IMG/VR virus record: IMGVR_UViG_3300044675_007944
Coordinates: 1-35,130 of that record
Strand: one strand, 5' to 3'
Length of the DNA: 35,130 bases
Source of the DNA: a virus
Position numbers and translations under genes: made by a program. A model generated the notes under the pieces. It was not told the DNA's origin and made no database searches. It worked only from the letters and a program-made list of their open reading frames with translations. Of this stretch, positions 8,494 to 16,664 are shown one piece after another. The number at the start of each line of letters is the position of its first letter. Position 1 is the first letter of the stretch.

Positions 8494-9210
8494 ATGCTGA
8501 AAATTGTCGATTCGTCCGCCATCACCAATCTCACCCTTTTCGGGGCCTCCCGCCAGATCAGCGGCCGGCATTTCCATCAGACCGCGAGGTATGCGATGCG
8601 CCTGTGGGTGTCCTTCGCTCTGCACAAGATCGCCGCCGCCGAGCCGGGGAAGATCCGCGCCGCCCTCAGCCGCGTCGTCACCGGCTACACCGTCATGGCC
8701 ACCGCCTCCATCGGTGCCCGCACCAACCTCAAAAACCGGAAGACCAAGCGCTTCCGCCCCGCCGACCAATGGCGCGGCACCATCGCATCCAAGATCGTCG
8801 GGATGCTGAATTACCGGAACGCCCGCACCGCTCCCCGGTCCGACTTCTACCGCATCGTCGGCAAGTTCGTCCGCGGCCGGATGGCTGGCGCCCGCATCCA
8901 CCGCGCCGGGATGGGCCCCGCCATGGATGCCACCGCCGACGTCGGCCGCGTCCGCCGCGAGGGCCGGAAGCTGCCAAAGTACCGGAAGCCCCCTGGCAGC
9001 TATGAGCAGAAGCTGAAGGCAGACACCGCCGACATCCTTGTGGAAAACTTCGCCTCCGCCTTCGGCTCCCGCGCCAAGGGCATCGTCGGCATCGCCCCTG
9101 AGGCGTTCAATTCGAGCGCCGCCGAAGTCGACCGCCTCCTCGGCCTCTACGCTGAGCGGAACCTCCGCGAGGCCGCCATCGCCACCGGCTTCACCGCCCG
9201 CGCCGCCTGA
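8494..9210 (+). CDS. Hypothetical basic helical protein, neck/tail-completion candidate
   Basis: A 238-residue, very basic protein (many Arg and Lys, for example TNLKNRKTKRFRPAD near 75-90 and RVRREGRKLPKYRKPPGSYE near 150-170), predicted mostly helical. No catalytic motif or membrane segment is visible. It lies between the neck candidate and a tail terminator candidate, a place often filled by a minor head or tail-completion protein of the lambda gpZ or HK97 gp10 type. The ATG at 8494 follows the repeated leader and an A-rich stretch; an open frame further upstream lies within the preceding gene. Confidence 0.5.
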   Translation: MLKIVDSSAITNLTLFGASRQISGRHFHQTARYAMRLWVSFALHKIAAAEPGKIRAALSRVVTGYTVMATASIGARTNLKNRKTKRFRPADQWRGTIASKIVGMLNYRNARTAPRSDFYRIVGKFVRGRMAGARIHRAGMGPAMDATADVGRVRREGRKLPKYRKPPGSYEQKLKADTADILVENFASAFGSRAKGIVGIAPEAFNSSAAEVDRLLGLYAERNLREAAIATGFTARAA

Positions 9211-9216
9211 TCTCCC

Positions 9217-9783
9217 ATGCCCTCCTACTCCCTCCTCGCCACCCCGCCGGAAACCCGGCTCCTCGCCGCTCTGGATCGCGTCCTCCGCACCGGCATCACC
9301 GGCATCGCAGACAGCCAGCCGGACAGCACATGGGCCGTCGATACCGGCTGTCCTGCCGGCCACGCCGTCTTCCCCGCGGGCCTGCGCATCTACCGGTACG
9401 ATGACACGCAGGAAATCGACATCGGCGCGCCCTCCATCGTCCTCATCATCGAGGAACAGCCCACCCGCAAAGTCGACGCCTTCGAAGGTCTCTGGAACAT
9501 CGCGGTAAAAGTCGACCTCCTCTGGGAACGGGATCTCTGGGACTCCGCCGAGGGCGAGGCCATCGTCTCCTTCGTCAAAAATCTCCTCACCAACGACATC
9601 CAGATCCCCGGCGGCGGCATCTCCCGCGCCGCGGAACGCCTCACAGATTCCACACTGCTGGTGGCTGGCAGCATCGAGGAAAACAACTTCGCCGAAGGCA
9701 CCATCGACCGCCTTCAGGACAACGAAGGCCGCCCATTCGTCTCCATCGGCTTCCGCGTCACCTGCGGCGGCCTCTCTGCCTGA
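9217..9783 (+). CDS. Putative tail terminator / tail-completion protein
   Basis: A 188-residue alpha/beta protein starting six bases after the previous stop. It opens with a helix (PETRLLAALDRVLRTGITG), then has beta strands including IDIGAPSIVLIIEEQPTRKVDAFEGLWNIAVKVDLLWERD and ends in FVSIGFRVTCGG. Helix-strand proteins of this size right before the tube genes usually cap the tail (gpU-like). The VxVDLLW strand and closing strand are compatible with such a fold, but sequence identity cannot be judged here. The junction TGATCTCCCATGCC is repeated exactly at the next gene start. Confidence 0.5.
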   Translation: MPSYSLLATPPETRLLAALDRVLRTGITGIADSQPDSTWAVDTGCPAGHAVFPAGLRIYRYDDTQEIDIGAPSIVLIIEEQPTRKVDAFEGLWNIAVKVDLLWERDLWDSAEGEAIVSFVKNLLTNDIQIPGGGISRAAERLTDSTLLVAGSIEENNFAEGTIDRLQDNEGRPFVSIGFRVTCGGLSA

Positions 9784-9789
9784 TCTCCC

Positions 9790-10815
9790 ATGCCACCCGT
9801 CCCCATCAATCCCCTCGCCGCCATCGTCGCCCGCAGCCGCGTCCCCGTCGACCCCGCCGCAATCAATACCCTTCGCGCCGAGGACGCCCTGCTGGTGGAA
9901 AGCTGCACCGCCCGCGCCAGCCGTCAGGAATGGCGGCGATATGGCACGGACGGCAACCTCATCGCTTTTGTCCGCCACTCTCCCCAGCTCATCTACTCCG
10001 TCACCGCCACCGCGCTGGATCCCACCGGCGAAAACCTCGCCAACTACCACCCCGGCCGGAACCTGAGCGACCGGGCCCTCGCTTTCCTCAACGGCCGCGC
10101 CCCATTCCAGTTCCAGACCGAGTACGAAGGAGCCCGCGTCGGCCGGCTCATCTACGGCGACCCCCAGCAGGATCCCATTCCGGGAGACGCCATGCGGTGC
10201 TCCTTCACCATCGAGCACATCTTCATCGACCTCGACACCGGCAGCTATCCCGCCATTTCCGGCGGTGGCGAGTCCGGCCCCTACCACGCCCTCTCCGTGT
10301 ACTGGAAAGACGCAGGCGGCACCATGAACCGATTCCTCCGCGTGAAGTCGGGAGCCGAGCCCGGCCTCTCCAGCCTGCTGGCCAGCGGCCTTCCCCCTGC
10401 CCTTGCGTATGCCATTTCAGACCACGCTGGCAGCAGCCCTATCGCCCCTCCCGGAGACGAGACCGCTGCCGGTTCCATCGCAGACGGCATCACCATCACC
10501 GGCGTCTATGCCCACACCTCCGCCGCATGGCTCTACACCAGCGAGGATCTGGTCCCGTCTTCGAATCACGACACCGAGATCCTCATCCCCTACTGGTACG
10601 ATGCCAGCACCGCCATTGGAGCCACCACCATCGTCGCCGCCGGCTACTGGTGCGGCACCACCCCGCCGACCACACGTCCCGGCACCAGCCATGCCCGCGC
10701 CGCCCTCTGGAGCAGCGATTCGGGTTGGATCTCCGAGCCCACCCCCGGCGTCGGCCCCGCGTGGACGCGCCCAGCCAACCCCCTCGCCTCCATCACCGGC
10801 CTCTTCATGGCCTGA
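9790..10815 (+). CDS. Tail-tube-like protein with C-terminal extension
   Basis: A 341-residue beta-rich protein. Its first ~145 residues share a plan with the next gene: both begin MP...NPLAA(I/L)V.R, and both reach a strand-turn-strand containing G(D/N)P......PGD....F.(I/L) (here near residues 117-137). After about residue 150 it has a Gly/Ser/Thr-rich beta extension with aromatic strands (ILIPYWYDAS, VAAGYWCG) that the neighbour lacks, perhaps an exposed Ig-like or adhesive domain on the tube. The role in the tail shaft is inferred from position and from the paralogue; an initiator or decoration protein is possible. Confidence 0.55.
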   Translation: MPPVPINPLAAIVARSRVPVDPAAINTLRAEDALLVESCTARASRQEWRRYGTDGNLIAFVRHSPQLIYSVTATALDPTGENLANYHPGRNLSDRALAFLNGRAPFQFQTEYEGARVGRLIYGDPQQDPIPGDAMRCSFTIEHIFIDLDTGSYPAISGGGESGPYHALSVYWKDAGGTMNRFLRVKSGAEPGLSSLLASGLPPALAYAISDHAGSSPIAPPGDETAAGSIADGITITGVYAHTSAAWLYTSEDLVPSSNHDTEILIPYWYDASTAIGATTIVAAGYWCGTTPPTTRPGTSHARAALWSSDSGWISEPTPGVGPAWTRPANPLASITGLFMA

Positions 10816-10844
10816 GATTGACACCCCCAGCAAAGCCCAAAGCC

Positions 10845-11312
10845 ATGCCAGCCACCGCCGTCAACCCCCTCGCCGCCCTTGTCGTGCGGACCCGTGATTC
10901 CTCCTTCCAGTCCGCCGCCTTCGGCCTAGCCGCTCCCATCGCCGGGCTGCTGCTGAATACCTTCACCGTCACCCCCACCCGGGACGTGATCCGGAAAAAA
11001 GACCACCGCGGCCACGAGGGCATCGTCGACATCCACAGCAACCCTCAAATCAAGTGCAATGTGGATGCCGAGAACCTCCAAGTCTCCGGCATCGTCAACA
11101 ACGGCCACCCTGGCGCAGCCCTCGCGCCTTCGGTCGTCGCCAGCTACACCGCAGACCTCGCCCACGGATTTCCGACCACGGGCGTGTGGATCATGGGGAA
11201 CCCTAACCGCACGGCCACGCCGGGAGACCTTCAAAAGGTCACCTTCGAACTCACCCTCCGCTGGAACCCCTCCACCGACGTCCAGATCATTCAGGACACG
11301 GATGCCGTCTGA
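10845..11312 (+). CDS. Major tail (tube) protein candidate
   Basis: A 155-residue beta-rich protein, close to the size of small tail tube subunits (usually 130-250). It begins MPATAVNPLAALVVRTRD and has KKDHRGHEGIVDIHSNPQIKCNVDAE in the middle, a pattern of alternating strands, then PGDLQKVTFELTLRW near the C-terminus. It is the shorter paralogue of the preceding gene and is followed by the strongest terminator of the late region, which suits an abundant structural protein. The start is the ATG at 10845, 29 bases after the previous stop. Confidence 0.6.
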   Translation: MPATAVNPLAALVVRTRDSSFQSAAFGLAAPIAGLLLNTFTVTPTRDVIRKKDHRGHEGIVDIHSNPQIKCNVDAENLQVSGIVNNGHPGAALAPSVVASYTADLAHGFPTTGVWIMGNPNRTATPGDLQKVTFELTLRWNPSTDVQIIQDTDAV

Positions 11313-11332
11313 TCCCTCCTGACACCATCAAC

Positions 11333-11382
11333 TGAGGGCCGGTCCCGGGGATCATAGGCCCGGACCGGCCCTCACTCATTTT
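11333..11382 (+). terminator. Strong intrinsic terminator after the tail tube gene
   Basis: A perfect 13-bp GC-rich stem (11333-11345 with 11362-11374) plus three more pairs inside past a bulged C, followed by a T-containing CTCATTTT tract. It separates the head/tube genes from the tail-tip genes, so downstream genes need read-through or their own promoter. Confidence 0.85.
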
Positions 11383-11395
11383 CCCGCACGCACAC

Positions 11396-12220
11396 ATGCA
11401 ACGCCTCCCACTCAGCATCCCCAGCCGCAACGCGCCAGACACCCCCCTCGTCCGCCTCAGCCGCGCCATCGGCACCCACCCTTACGCGGTCGCCCTCGCC
11501 ACCTGCGGGTGGAAGGTTTCCGCCGACGCCCTCGTGGGAGACTTCGGTGATGAAATGACCTGGTGGGTCGAGGACCGCCTTACCGAGGCCCAGAGCATCT
11601 GCCGCGGCTGGGAGCAGGGCGTGGAATACTCCAGCGACTACACCCGCTTCGCCGCCTGCATGGCCGCCCTGACCGCCCGCGCCGCCGTGCAGCAGTGGGT
11701 GCAGACAGGCACCGCCCCACTCTACTGGCAGCAGCGTGGCCGCTTCCTTGAGCCAGCCACGTCCGCCTCCTTCATCGAGCCGCCGCCCGCCCGGTTCTCC
11801 ATCAGAAACATCGACGCCGCCGCCGCCCTCATCGCCTGCGGCTTTGTGCCGCTGCCCACCCTCATCAATGGCATTGATGGCAGTCCCCTCGTAGGCCTGC
11901 CGGAATACTCCACCACCTTCCGCGGCCTCCGAATCACTGATTGCCTCGACGCCCTCCATCGCCCCGCAGACAGCATCGTCACCCCCGTCATGCTCCCGGA
12001 CTACCCGCCGGAAGAACACCCCTTCCTGTACGCCCTGCAGGCCTTGCTGAACCTCCCCGGCTTCGCCGCCGTCCAGCAGGCCGCCGCCCAGTCCCCCCGC
12101 GTCGCCCTCCGCAGCCGATACAGCCAGCGCTCCGCCATCGTCCCTGCCGATGCCATCCGCGAGGGGCGGCGGGACACCGCAGCCTTCCGCGACCGCCTCC
12201 GCACCCACCTCTCTGCCTGA
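11396..12220 (+). CDS. Hypothetical tail-region protein
   Basis: A 274-residue protein not recognised. It has a Trp/Tyr-rich helical middle (WWVEDRLTEAQSICRGWEQGVEYSSDYTRF at about 59-88, AVQQWVQTGTAPLYWQQRGRF near 104-124) and a Pro-rich turn before two further helices (HPFLYALQALLNLPGF and the basic C-terminus). No signal peptide or membrane segment. It stands between tube and chaperone genes, where siphoviruses rarely carry an extra gene. The leader is the A/C-rich CGCACGCACAC with no Shine-Dalgarno. Confidence 0.6.
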   Translation: MQRLPLSIPSRNAPDTPLVRLSRAIGTHPYAVALATCGWKVSADALVGDFGDEMTWWVEDRLTEAQSICRGWEQGVEYSSDYTRFAACMAALTARAAVQQWVQTGTAPLYWQQRGRFLEPATSASFIEPPPARFSIRNIDAAAALIACGFVPLPTLINGIDGSPLVGLPEYSTTFRGLRITDCLDALHRPADSIVTPVMLPDYPPEEHPFLYALQALLNLPGFAAVQQAAAQSPRVALRSRYSQRSAIVPADAIREGRRDTAAFRDRLRTHLSA

Positions 12221-12229
12221 TACTCCCAC

Positions 12230-12826
12230 ATGATCCCGCTTCAAGAAATCCACCTCCCCGGCCTCACCGCTTCCGCCGCCCCTGCTCCTGCCGCACCCGC
12301 GCCGGATACCGCCACCCCCATCGCCCGCCGCTGCCGCTGGAACCTGACCATCTCCGGAAAGGCAGAGTATTACGACGCCGCCGGCACCACCTCCATCCCG
12401 CAATGCCTCGGCGAGGCCATCGTCCTCCTCTACATCGCCGCCCATCCCCCGGAGCACTTCTGGACATCCCGCGCATCTGAGCACGAGGACGGCGTAGACT
12501 CCGCCCTCCCCTTCGGCATGGATCCCGTCAGCCTCCGCCGGGACATCGCCGCATGGGCCTCCCGCACCTTCCGGCATGATGAGGATGCCGCCATCATGGC
12601 TCTGGCCTTGCAGATCTGGGTGGACGGCCACGCCACCTACGCCGTCCCCATCGACGTCCCCTCACAAAAAAAAACGGAACCGCTCCCCACTGGACCGAGT
12701 GCTACATCCAGCTACTCACCGGAGGAGACCCCGGGCAACGACACCACGCCCTCCACCGACTTCCTCTCCGGGATGCCCACGCCGCTATGCACGCCCGACT
12801 CCATGCCGCCGGCGTCGATTGCCTGA
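12230..12826 (+). CDS. Tail assembly chaperone, zero-frame product (gpG-like)
   Basis: A 198-residue reading frame directly before the tape measure gene, the place of lambda G/T. Residues 1-148 look like an ordinary folded protein (RCRWNLTISGKAEYYDAAG, LGEAIVLLYIAAHPPEHFW, then AAIMALALQIWVDGHATYAVP). After the A9 run at 12666-12674 the zero frame changes to a low-complexity Pro/Ser/Thr tail of 50 residues, while the -1 frame becomes protein-like. This is the pattern of a chaperone gene with a programmed frameshift. The zero-frame product would coat the tape measure during tail assembly. Confidence 0.65.
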   Translation: MIPLQEIHLPGLTASAAPAPAAPAPDTATPIARRCRWNLTISGKAEYYDAAGTTSIPQCLGEAIVLLYIAAHPPEHFWTSRASEHEDGVDSALPFGMDPVSLRRDIAAWASRTFRHDEDAAIMALALQIWVDGHATYAVPIDVPSQKKTEPLPTGPSATSSYSPEETPGNDTTPSTDFLSGMPTPLCTPDSMPPASIA

Positions 12827-12891
12827 CCGCCTCCCAACGCGCCGCCCGCGCCGCCGCCGTCGAAGCTCAACTCTCCGCCCTCAACATCTGA
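12230..12891 (+). CDS. Tail assembly chaperone, -1 frameshift product (gpGT-like)
   Basis: Reading 148 codons in the zero frame to 12673 and then slipping back one base gives 72 more codons to the TGA at 12889-12891, a 220-residue fusion ending three bases before the tape measure start. The -1 segment reads WTECYIQLLTGGDPGQRHH and ends in a basic, Ala-rich helix (TASQRAARAAAVEAQLSALN), which looks far more like protein than the zero-frame tail. In lambda the GT form binds the tail tube subunit while G binds the tape measure; the same division is inferred here. A miscounted homopolymer (A10 in reality) would produce the same single fused frame and cannot be excluded. Confidence 0.6.
12667..12673 (+). 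promoter_or_regulatory. Slippery site A AAA AAA for -1 frameshifting
   Basis: The heptamer A AAA AAA sits in the right phase (codons CAA AAA AAA ACG) for tandem slippage of two lysine tRNAs into the -1 frame. About 16 bases downstream a short stem (CTGGA 12690-12694 with TCCAG 12707-12711) and GC-rich sequence may act as a stimulator, but that structure is weak. Confidence 0.6.
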
Positions 12892-12894
12892 TCC

Positions 12895-14430
12895 ATGGCC
12901 TCCCGCCGCTCATCCATTGGTGCCCAGCTGCACCTCGATAAAAAAGGCTTCACCGCCGCTCTCGCTTCAGCCAAAGGGGACGCGCAGGCGTGGAAGTCCG
13001 GCGTCGAAGCCATGAAGCTCAAAGGCGGGGCGCTCACCGGTGAAGGCGTCGGTATTGGAAAATGGACGGAACTCTCCAGTAAAATCAACGTCATCGGCGG
13101 AGGGCTGAAAATGGTAGGCTCCTCCGCTCTAGGCATGGGGAAATCCTTGTTCAATGCCGAGGCATCCTTCGAAAACCTCCTCCGCGGCCTCGCCTCCACC
13201 AGTGACGGATCCGAGACCCTCCGCTCCGAACTAGCTGCCCTTCAGGAAGTCGCCAAAATGCCCGGCCTCGGCTTCCGGGAAGCCATCCAAGGAGCCACCG
13301 CCCTCAAGGGGGCCAAACTCTCCGCGCAGGAAGCCCGTGAAGCCCTCGTCGCCTTCGGGAACGCCCTGACAAATGCCGGGAAAGGCAAAGCGGAACTCAA
13401 CGACGTCCTTCTCTCCATCCAGTCCATGATCTCCACCAATCAAGTGGACATGGAAAACCTGAAGGAGATCGCCACTAGGATCCCCGGCTTTCTGGAACTC
13501 GCCGCCCGAGTCCCCAAGGGCAACGCGCTGGACTGGGTCCGCGGCATCATCAAGGAACTCAAAACCCTCCCGCAGGCTGCCGAGTCCGCGCAGGACAAGG
13601 TGGACAACCTCAAGGACGCACTCGACCAAAAGAAGCTTGGCATGACCGGCGGAAAGGCGGCAGGCATCGTGGGAGCCCTGACAAACGAAGCCATGCGCAT
13701 GCTTCAGGGTGGCGACGTTTCTATCGCAGGCCTCACGGAAGCCGTTTCCGGAGAGGATCTCATCAGCAAGTACCAACCCACCGAAGCCGAGCTGGCCCGC
13801 CGCAAAAAAGTCCGTGAGGAACTGGCTGCCGCGGAGCAGGAGCAAGCACGCCTAGCCAAACAAAAAGTCAAAGACGAGGAAGCAGCCGAGCGATTCAAAA
13901 AAGGCACCCCCGTCCGGGAAGCCGCCCAGCAAAACCTCGACGTCCTCCGCCTCCGCGCTGCGGGCCGGAACAAGCAGGCAGACAAACTGGAACAGCAGCA
14001 GGAGGCCGACCGCCGATCCAAAGAACTTCAGGATGCCGGCATGGATCCCGCGCAGGCTGCAGCCATGGCCGGTGAAGAATCCCGACTGAAGAAAGCCATG
14101 GCCTCCGGCCGCCGCGCCACCTACCGCGGCGAATCCTCCACCGGATTCCGTGGCCTCGCCGCCAATCGCGAGCTGGCCGAAAAGAATGACCGCACCGCCC
14201 TGAATGAAGAGTGGGCCTTCCCAGGCCTCGACGGCCTGAAAGCCATGCAGTCCCGAAACACCCTGAAGCCGCAGGCGTCCGCCCGCGCCGCCGGTGCCGC
14301 TAATGCCGCCGCCTCCGACCCTGTTAGCAAAGCCGTCACCTTTTTTGGTCCGGAGATTGTAAAGAAGCTGGATCTCATTGCCGCCAGCCTCACGCCGCTC
14401 GCGCCCCTCCCCGCCGATAAACTCCCATGA
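12895..14430 (+). CDS. Tape measure protein, short
   Basis: A 511-residue, almost wholly helical protein that sets tail length and is ejected at infection. The N-terminus, GAQLHLDKKGFTAALASAKGDAQAWKSGVE, is a typical tape-measure opening. Residues 85-230 carry the conserved tape-measure domain with EASFENLLRGLAS, FREAIQGATALKGAKLSAQEAREAL and ALTNAGKGKAELNDVLLSIQSM. A charged coiled coil fills 290-400. No lysozyme or peptidase domain is present. At about 1.5 angstrom per residue this length suggests a tail of roughly 75 nm or less. It follows the frameshifted chaperone by three bases and overlaps the next gene by four (ATGA). Confidence 0.9.
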   Translation: MASRRSSIGAQLHLDKKGFTAALASAKGDAQAWKSGVEAMKLKGGALTGEGVGIGKWTELSSKINVIGGGLKMVGSSALGMGKSLFNAEASFENLLRGLASTSDGSETLRSELAALQEVAKMPGLGFREAIQGATALKGAKLSAQEAREALVAFGNALTNAGKGKAELNDVLLSIQSMISTNQVDMENLKEIATRIPGFLELAARVPKGNALDWVRGIIKELKTLPQAAESAQDKVDNLKDALDQKKLGMTGGKAAGIVGALTNEAMRMLQGGDVSIAGLTEAVSGEDLISKYQPTEAELARRKKVREELAAAEQEQARLAKQKVKDEEAAERFKKGTPVREAAQQNLDVLRLRAAGRNKQADKLEQQQEADRRSKELQDAGMDPAQAAAMAGEESRLKKAMASGRRATYRGESSTGFRGLAANRELAEKNDRTALNEEWAFPGLDGLKAMQSRNTLKPQASARAAGAANAAASDPVSKAVTFFGPEIVKKLDLIAASLTPLAPLPADKLP

Positions 14431-15230
14431 TCCTCGAAGACTACGATCTCCCCAACATCGGGGCCGGTGGCGGCCGCTGGCAGTACGAGACAGACCCACG
14501 CCTCATCCCGAATCCCCGCGGCTTCGATCAAGTCAGCGCCACCATCTGCTTCCGCGGATCTCTCACCCAGCTCAATGCCCTGTACGATCTCGGTGCGCAA
14601 AACGCCCCCGGCATCGGTTCCGGGCGGGATCTGTACTACACCGGCCCGCAGGTCATCGAGTCCCGCTTCGGCTACCACATTGCCGATTTGATCTGGACCG
14701 GTTACTCCACCCCCGCGCTCAACTTCAACGGGCTGGCCATCCTCCCCGCCGGCGTCCGCGTCAATTCGCTCGACCTCAACTCCAGCCCGGAAGAAGCCCA
14801 GTTCCCTCAGGAACGCGACGGGGTGACGGTCATCCTTCAGCCTCCGTATTCCCCGCCTGGCAACGGCATCCGCCAAGTCAGCACGCAGGCCACCGGCGCC
14901 AGCACACTCACACTCGGCTGGGCCCCGTGGCGCATCCGCCTCCTCGGCCGCCGCTACTCCTACTCTGTCCGCGGGGCCTACATCGCCACCCGCAACTCCA
15001 CCTTCAAACCCCCGGCGCTGAATCTCCCCAACCCGTACACCGCCGACCCCACCGCCATCAACTGGCAGTCCCTCCCGGATCCCCTCGTCACCTACGCCGA
15101 AGGCCTGCCCACTGGTGGCGATGGCTGGTGGTGCGCCACGCATCGCGTCATGAGCGAATTTGTGCTCGGCGACCGGAAGTTGCAGTTTTGGGAAGGGGAG
15201 TACGAGTGGGTCCGCCGATACGGCCCGTGA
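14427..15230 (+). CDS. Distal tail protein candidate
   Basis: A 267-residue beta-rich protein following the tape measure with a 4-base overlap. In siphoviruses the distal tail (Dit-like) or gpM/L-like protein is found here. It contains many Trp/Tyr/Pro turns (GGGRWQYETDPRLIPNPRGF, ALNFNGLAILPAGV, WAPWRIRLLGRRYSYSVRG) and ends in KLQFWEGEYEWVRRYG. No cysteine cluster of the lambda gpL type is visible. The function is inferred from order and beta composition. Confidence 0.5.
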   Translation: MILEDYDLPNIGAGGGRWQYETDPRLIPNPRGFDQVSATICFRGSLTQLNALYDLGAQNAPGIGSGRDLYYTGPQVIESRFGYHIADLIWTGYSTPALNFNGLAILPAGVRVNSLDLNSSPEEAQFPQERDGVTVILQPPYSPPGNGIRQVSTQATGASTLTLGWAPWRIRLLGRRYSYSVRGAYIATRNSTFKPPALNLPNPYTADPTAINWQSLPDPLVTYAEGLPTGGDGWWCATHRVMSEFVLGDRKLQFWEGEYEWVRRYGP

Positions 15231-15254
15231 TGTTGACGGCCCCCGCATGGGGAA

Positions 15255-16652
15255 ATGCCCGTCTACCGCCTCCAGACACAAGTCTCCGCCACCGTCACCG
15301 GCGTCGTCACCCCTGACACTGCCGACCTCGACTCCGCCATCACTATCCCCCTCCCGGAAACCGTCCGGCACATTCTGAGCGAGGGGCCTAACTTTGCATC
15401 CGTCGTCTGGAATGGAGCTTCTCCCAGTGAGATCCCCATCGCCATCGGCCGCACCTCCACCACTCAAACCCCCGCCTACAGGAACGGCGTCGTCTCCAAT
15501 CCCGACTTCCGTTCCCTCCGCGCCCTCGCCGTCGTCTGCGAGCCCACCCCCATCGCCATCCCGGCATGGACGCCCGCCAGCGTCACCTCCGTCGCCCTCA
15601 GCTTCTTCAGCGATGTTGGAGCCTCCGGTTCAGTGCAGACCGCCCTCGTGGCCGCCACCCGCGCCCTCGGCACCAGCACCGTCGTCGCCGCAGGGAATTG
15701 GAGTGACAACATCGGTGCCACCGGCTCCACCGGTCTGAATAACGATACCGCCTCGTGGGGCACCGAGATCACCGCCCAGCGATTCCTCCCCGCCCTCGGC
15801 CCGCAGGAACTGGAAGCCGGATCCGTCCTTTCCCTCTGCGCCTCCAAGTTCCCCTACATCACCGAATTCGGCGGCGGATCCCCGCGCCACTACTATGACC
15901 GGACCTTCGGCGTGGGGGCCAATAGCGCCGTCATCGCCCACCTCTTCGTCCTCAGTGCAGGCATGGCTCCGGCTGATGCCGTCCCTACCATCTCCGCCGC
16001 CGCCCTCGCCCCGCAGAATGCCCAGTGGGCATGGATGGAAGGCAGGCTCGCCGCCATCAATAGCCGCTTCCGCATCGCCGTCATCCATCACCCGCCCGCC
16101 ACTAAGTCTGCCGCCGGCGTCCTCCTGCCGGAAGCCGTAGAACTGGCCCGTTCTGGTCACTTCGACCTCATCGTCTGCGGCGGTGCCTACGTCACCGAGG
16201 AAATCCGCATCAACGGCACACCCATCGTCAACGTTAGTAACTGCACCAACTCCGCCGACGTCGGCACCGTCATCCGCGGCACCGCCGCCAACATCGAGCA
16301 GGCCTGGCACGACTTCGAAGCCATGGCCTACCTGCGCGTCACCGCTGACAAGGACACCTTGAACTGGCAATTCCGGGACCACGCCACCAATGCCATCATC
16401 CGCCAGCAGACCGCCTCACCCAAGCCACCGGCTCCCCTCGGCTGCGCCCTCTTCAGTTTGCAGGATTACGACGACGGTGACGATCCCGTCTACCTCGTCC
16501 GCGCCCCCGTCACCCCCGGCTCCAGTCAAGTCTGGCGCTGGCCTGCCTGCCTCCACATCACTGGAGACAACGCCGCCCTCGTCCTCGGGGCCTACTCCGG
16601 CCGCACCGCCCTCCGTGGCTGCACCGTCCGCATGTTCGCCGCCGGATTCTAA
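15255..16652 (+). CDS. Tail protein with degenerate metallophosphoesterase domain
   Basis: A 465-residue protein. Residues 1-105 are beta-rich and may attach it to the tail. Residues 112-345 follow the motif order of calcineurin-like phosphoesterases: SDVG at 119-122, GNWSDN at 147-152 where GDN.Y is usual, LPALGPQE at 178-185 where GNH(D/E) is usual, AQWAWMEGRLAAINSRFRIAVIHHPP with HHPP at 278-281, and LIVCGGAY at 305-312 where GHDH is usual, followed by INGTPIVNVSN. Most metal ligands are therefore replaced, so the domain is probably catalytically dead and could bind a sugar or phosphate-bearing surface polymer. A beta-rich domain closes the protein. The fold call comes from motif order and needs structural checking. 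Confidence 0.6.
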   Translation: MPVYRLQTQVSATVTGVVTPDTADLDSAITIPLPETVRHILSEGPNFASVVWNGASPSEIPIAIGRTSTTQTPAYRNGVVSNPDFRSLRALAVVCEPTPIAIPAWTPASVTSVALSFFSDVGASGSVQTALVAATRALGTSTVVAAGNWSDNIGATGSTGLNNDTASWGTEITAQRFLPALGPQELEAGSVLSLCASKFPYITEFGGGSPRHYYDRTFGVGANSAVIAHLFVLSAGMAPADAVPTISAAALAPQNAQWAWMEGRLAAINSRFRIAVIHHPPATKSAAGVLLPEAVELARSGHFDLIVCGGAYVTEEIRINGTPIVNVSNCTNSADVGTVIRGTAANIEQAWHDFEAMAYLRVTADKDTLNWQFRDHATNAIIRQQTASPKPPAPLGCALFSLQDYDDGDDPVYLVRAPVTPGSSQVWRWPACLHITGDNAALVLGAYSGRTALRGCTVRMFAAGF

Positions 16653-16664
16653 CCCATTCCCACC

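Noticed and set aside
8482-10287. Open frame of about 600 codons on the minus strand
   Set aside because: It lies opposite three + strand genes with good protein character. Strong third-position C bias there leaves few stops on the other strand, and the product is Gly/Asp/Val-rich with no motif.
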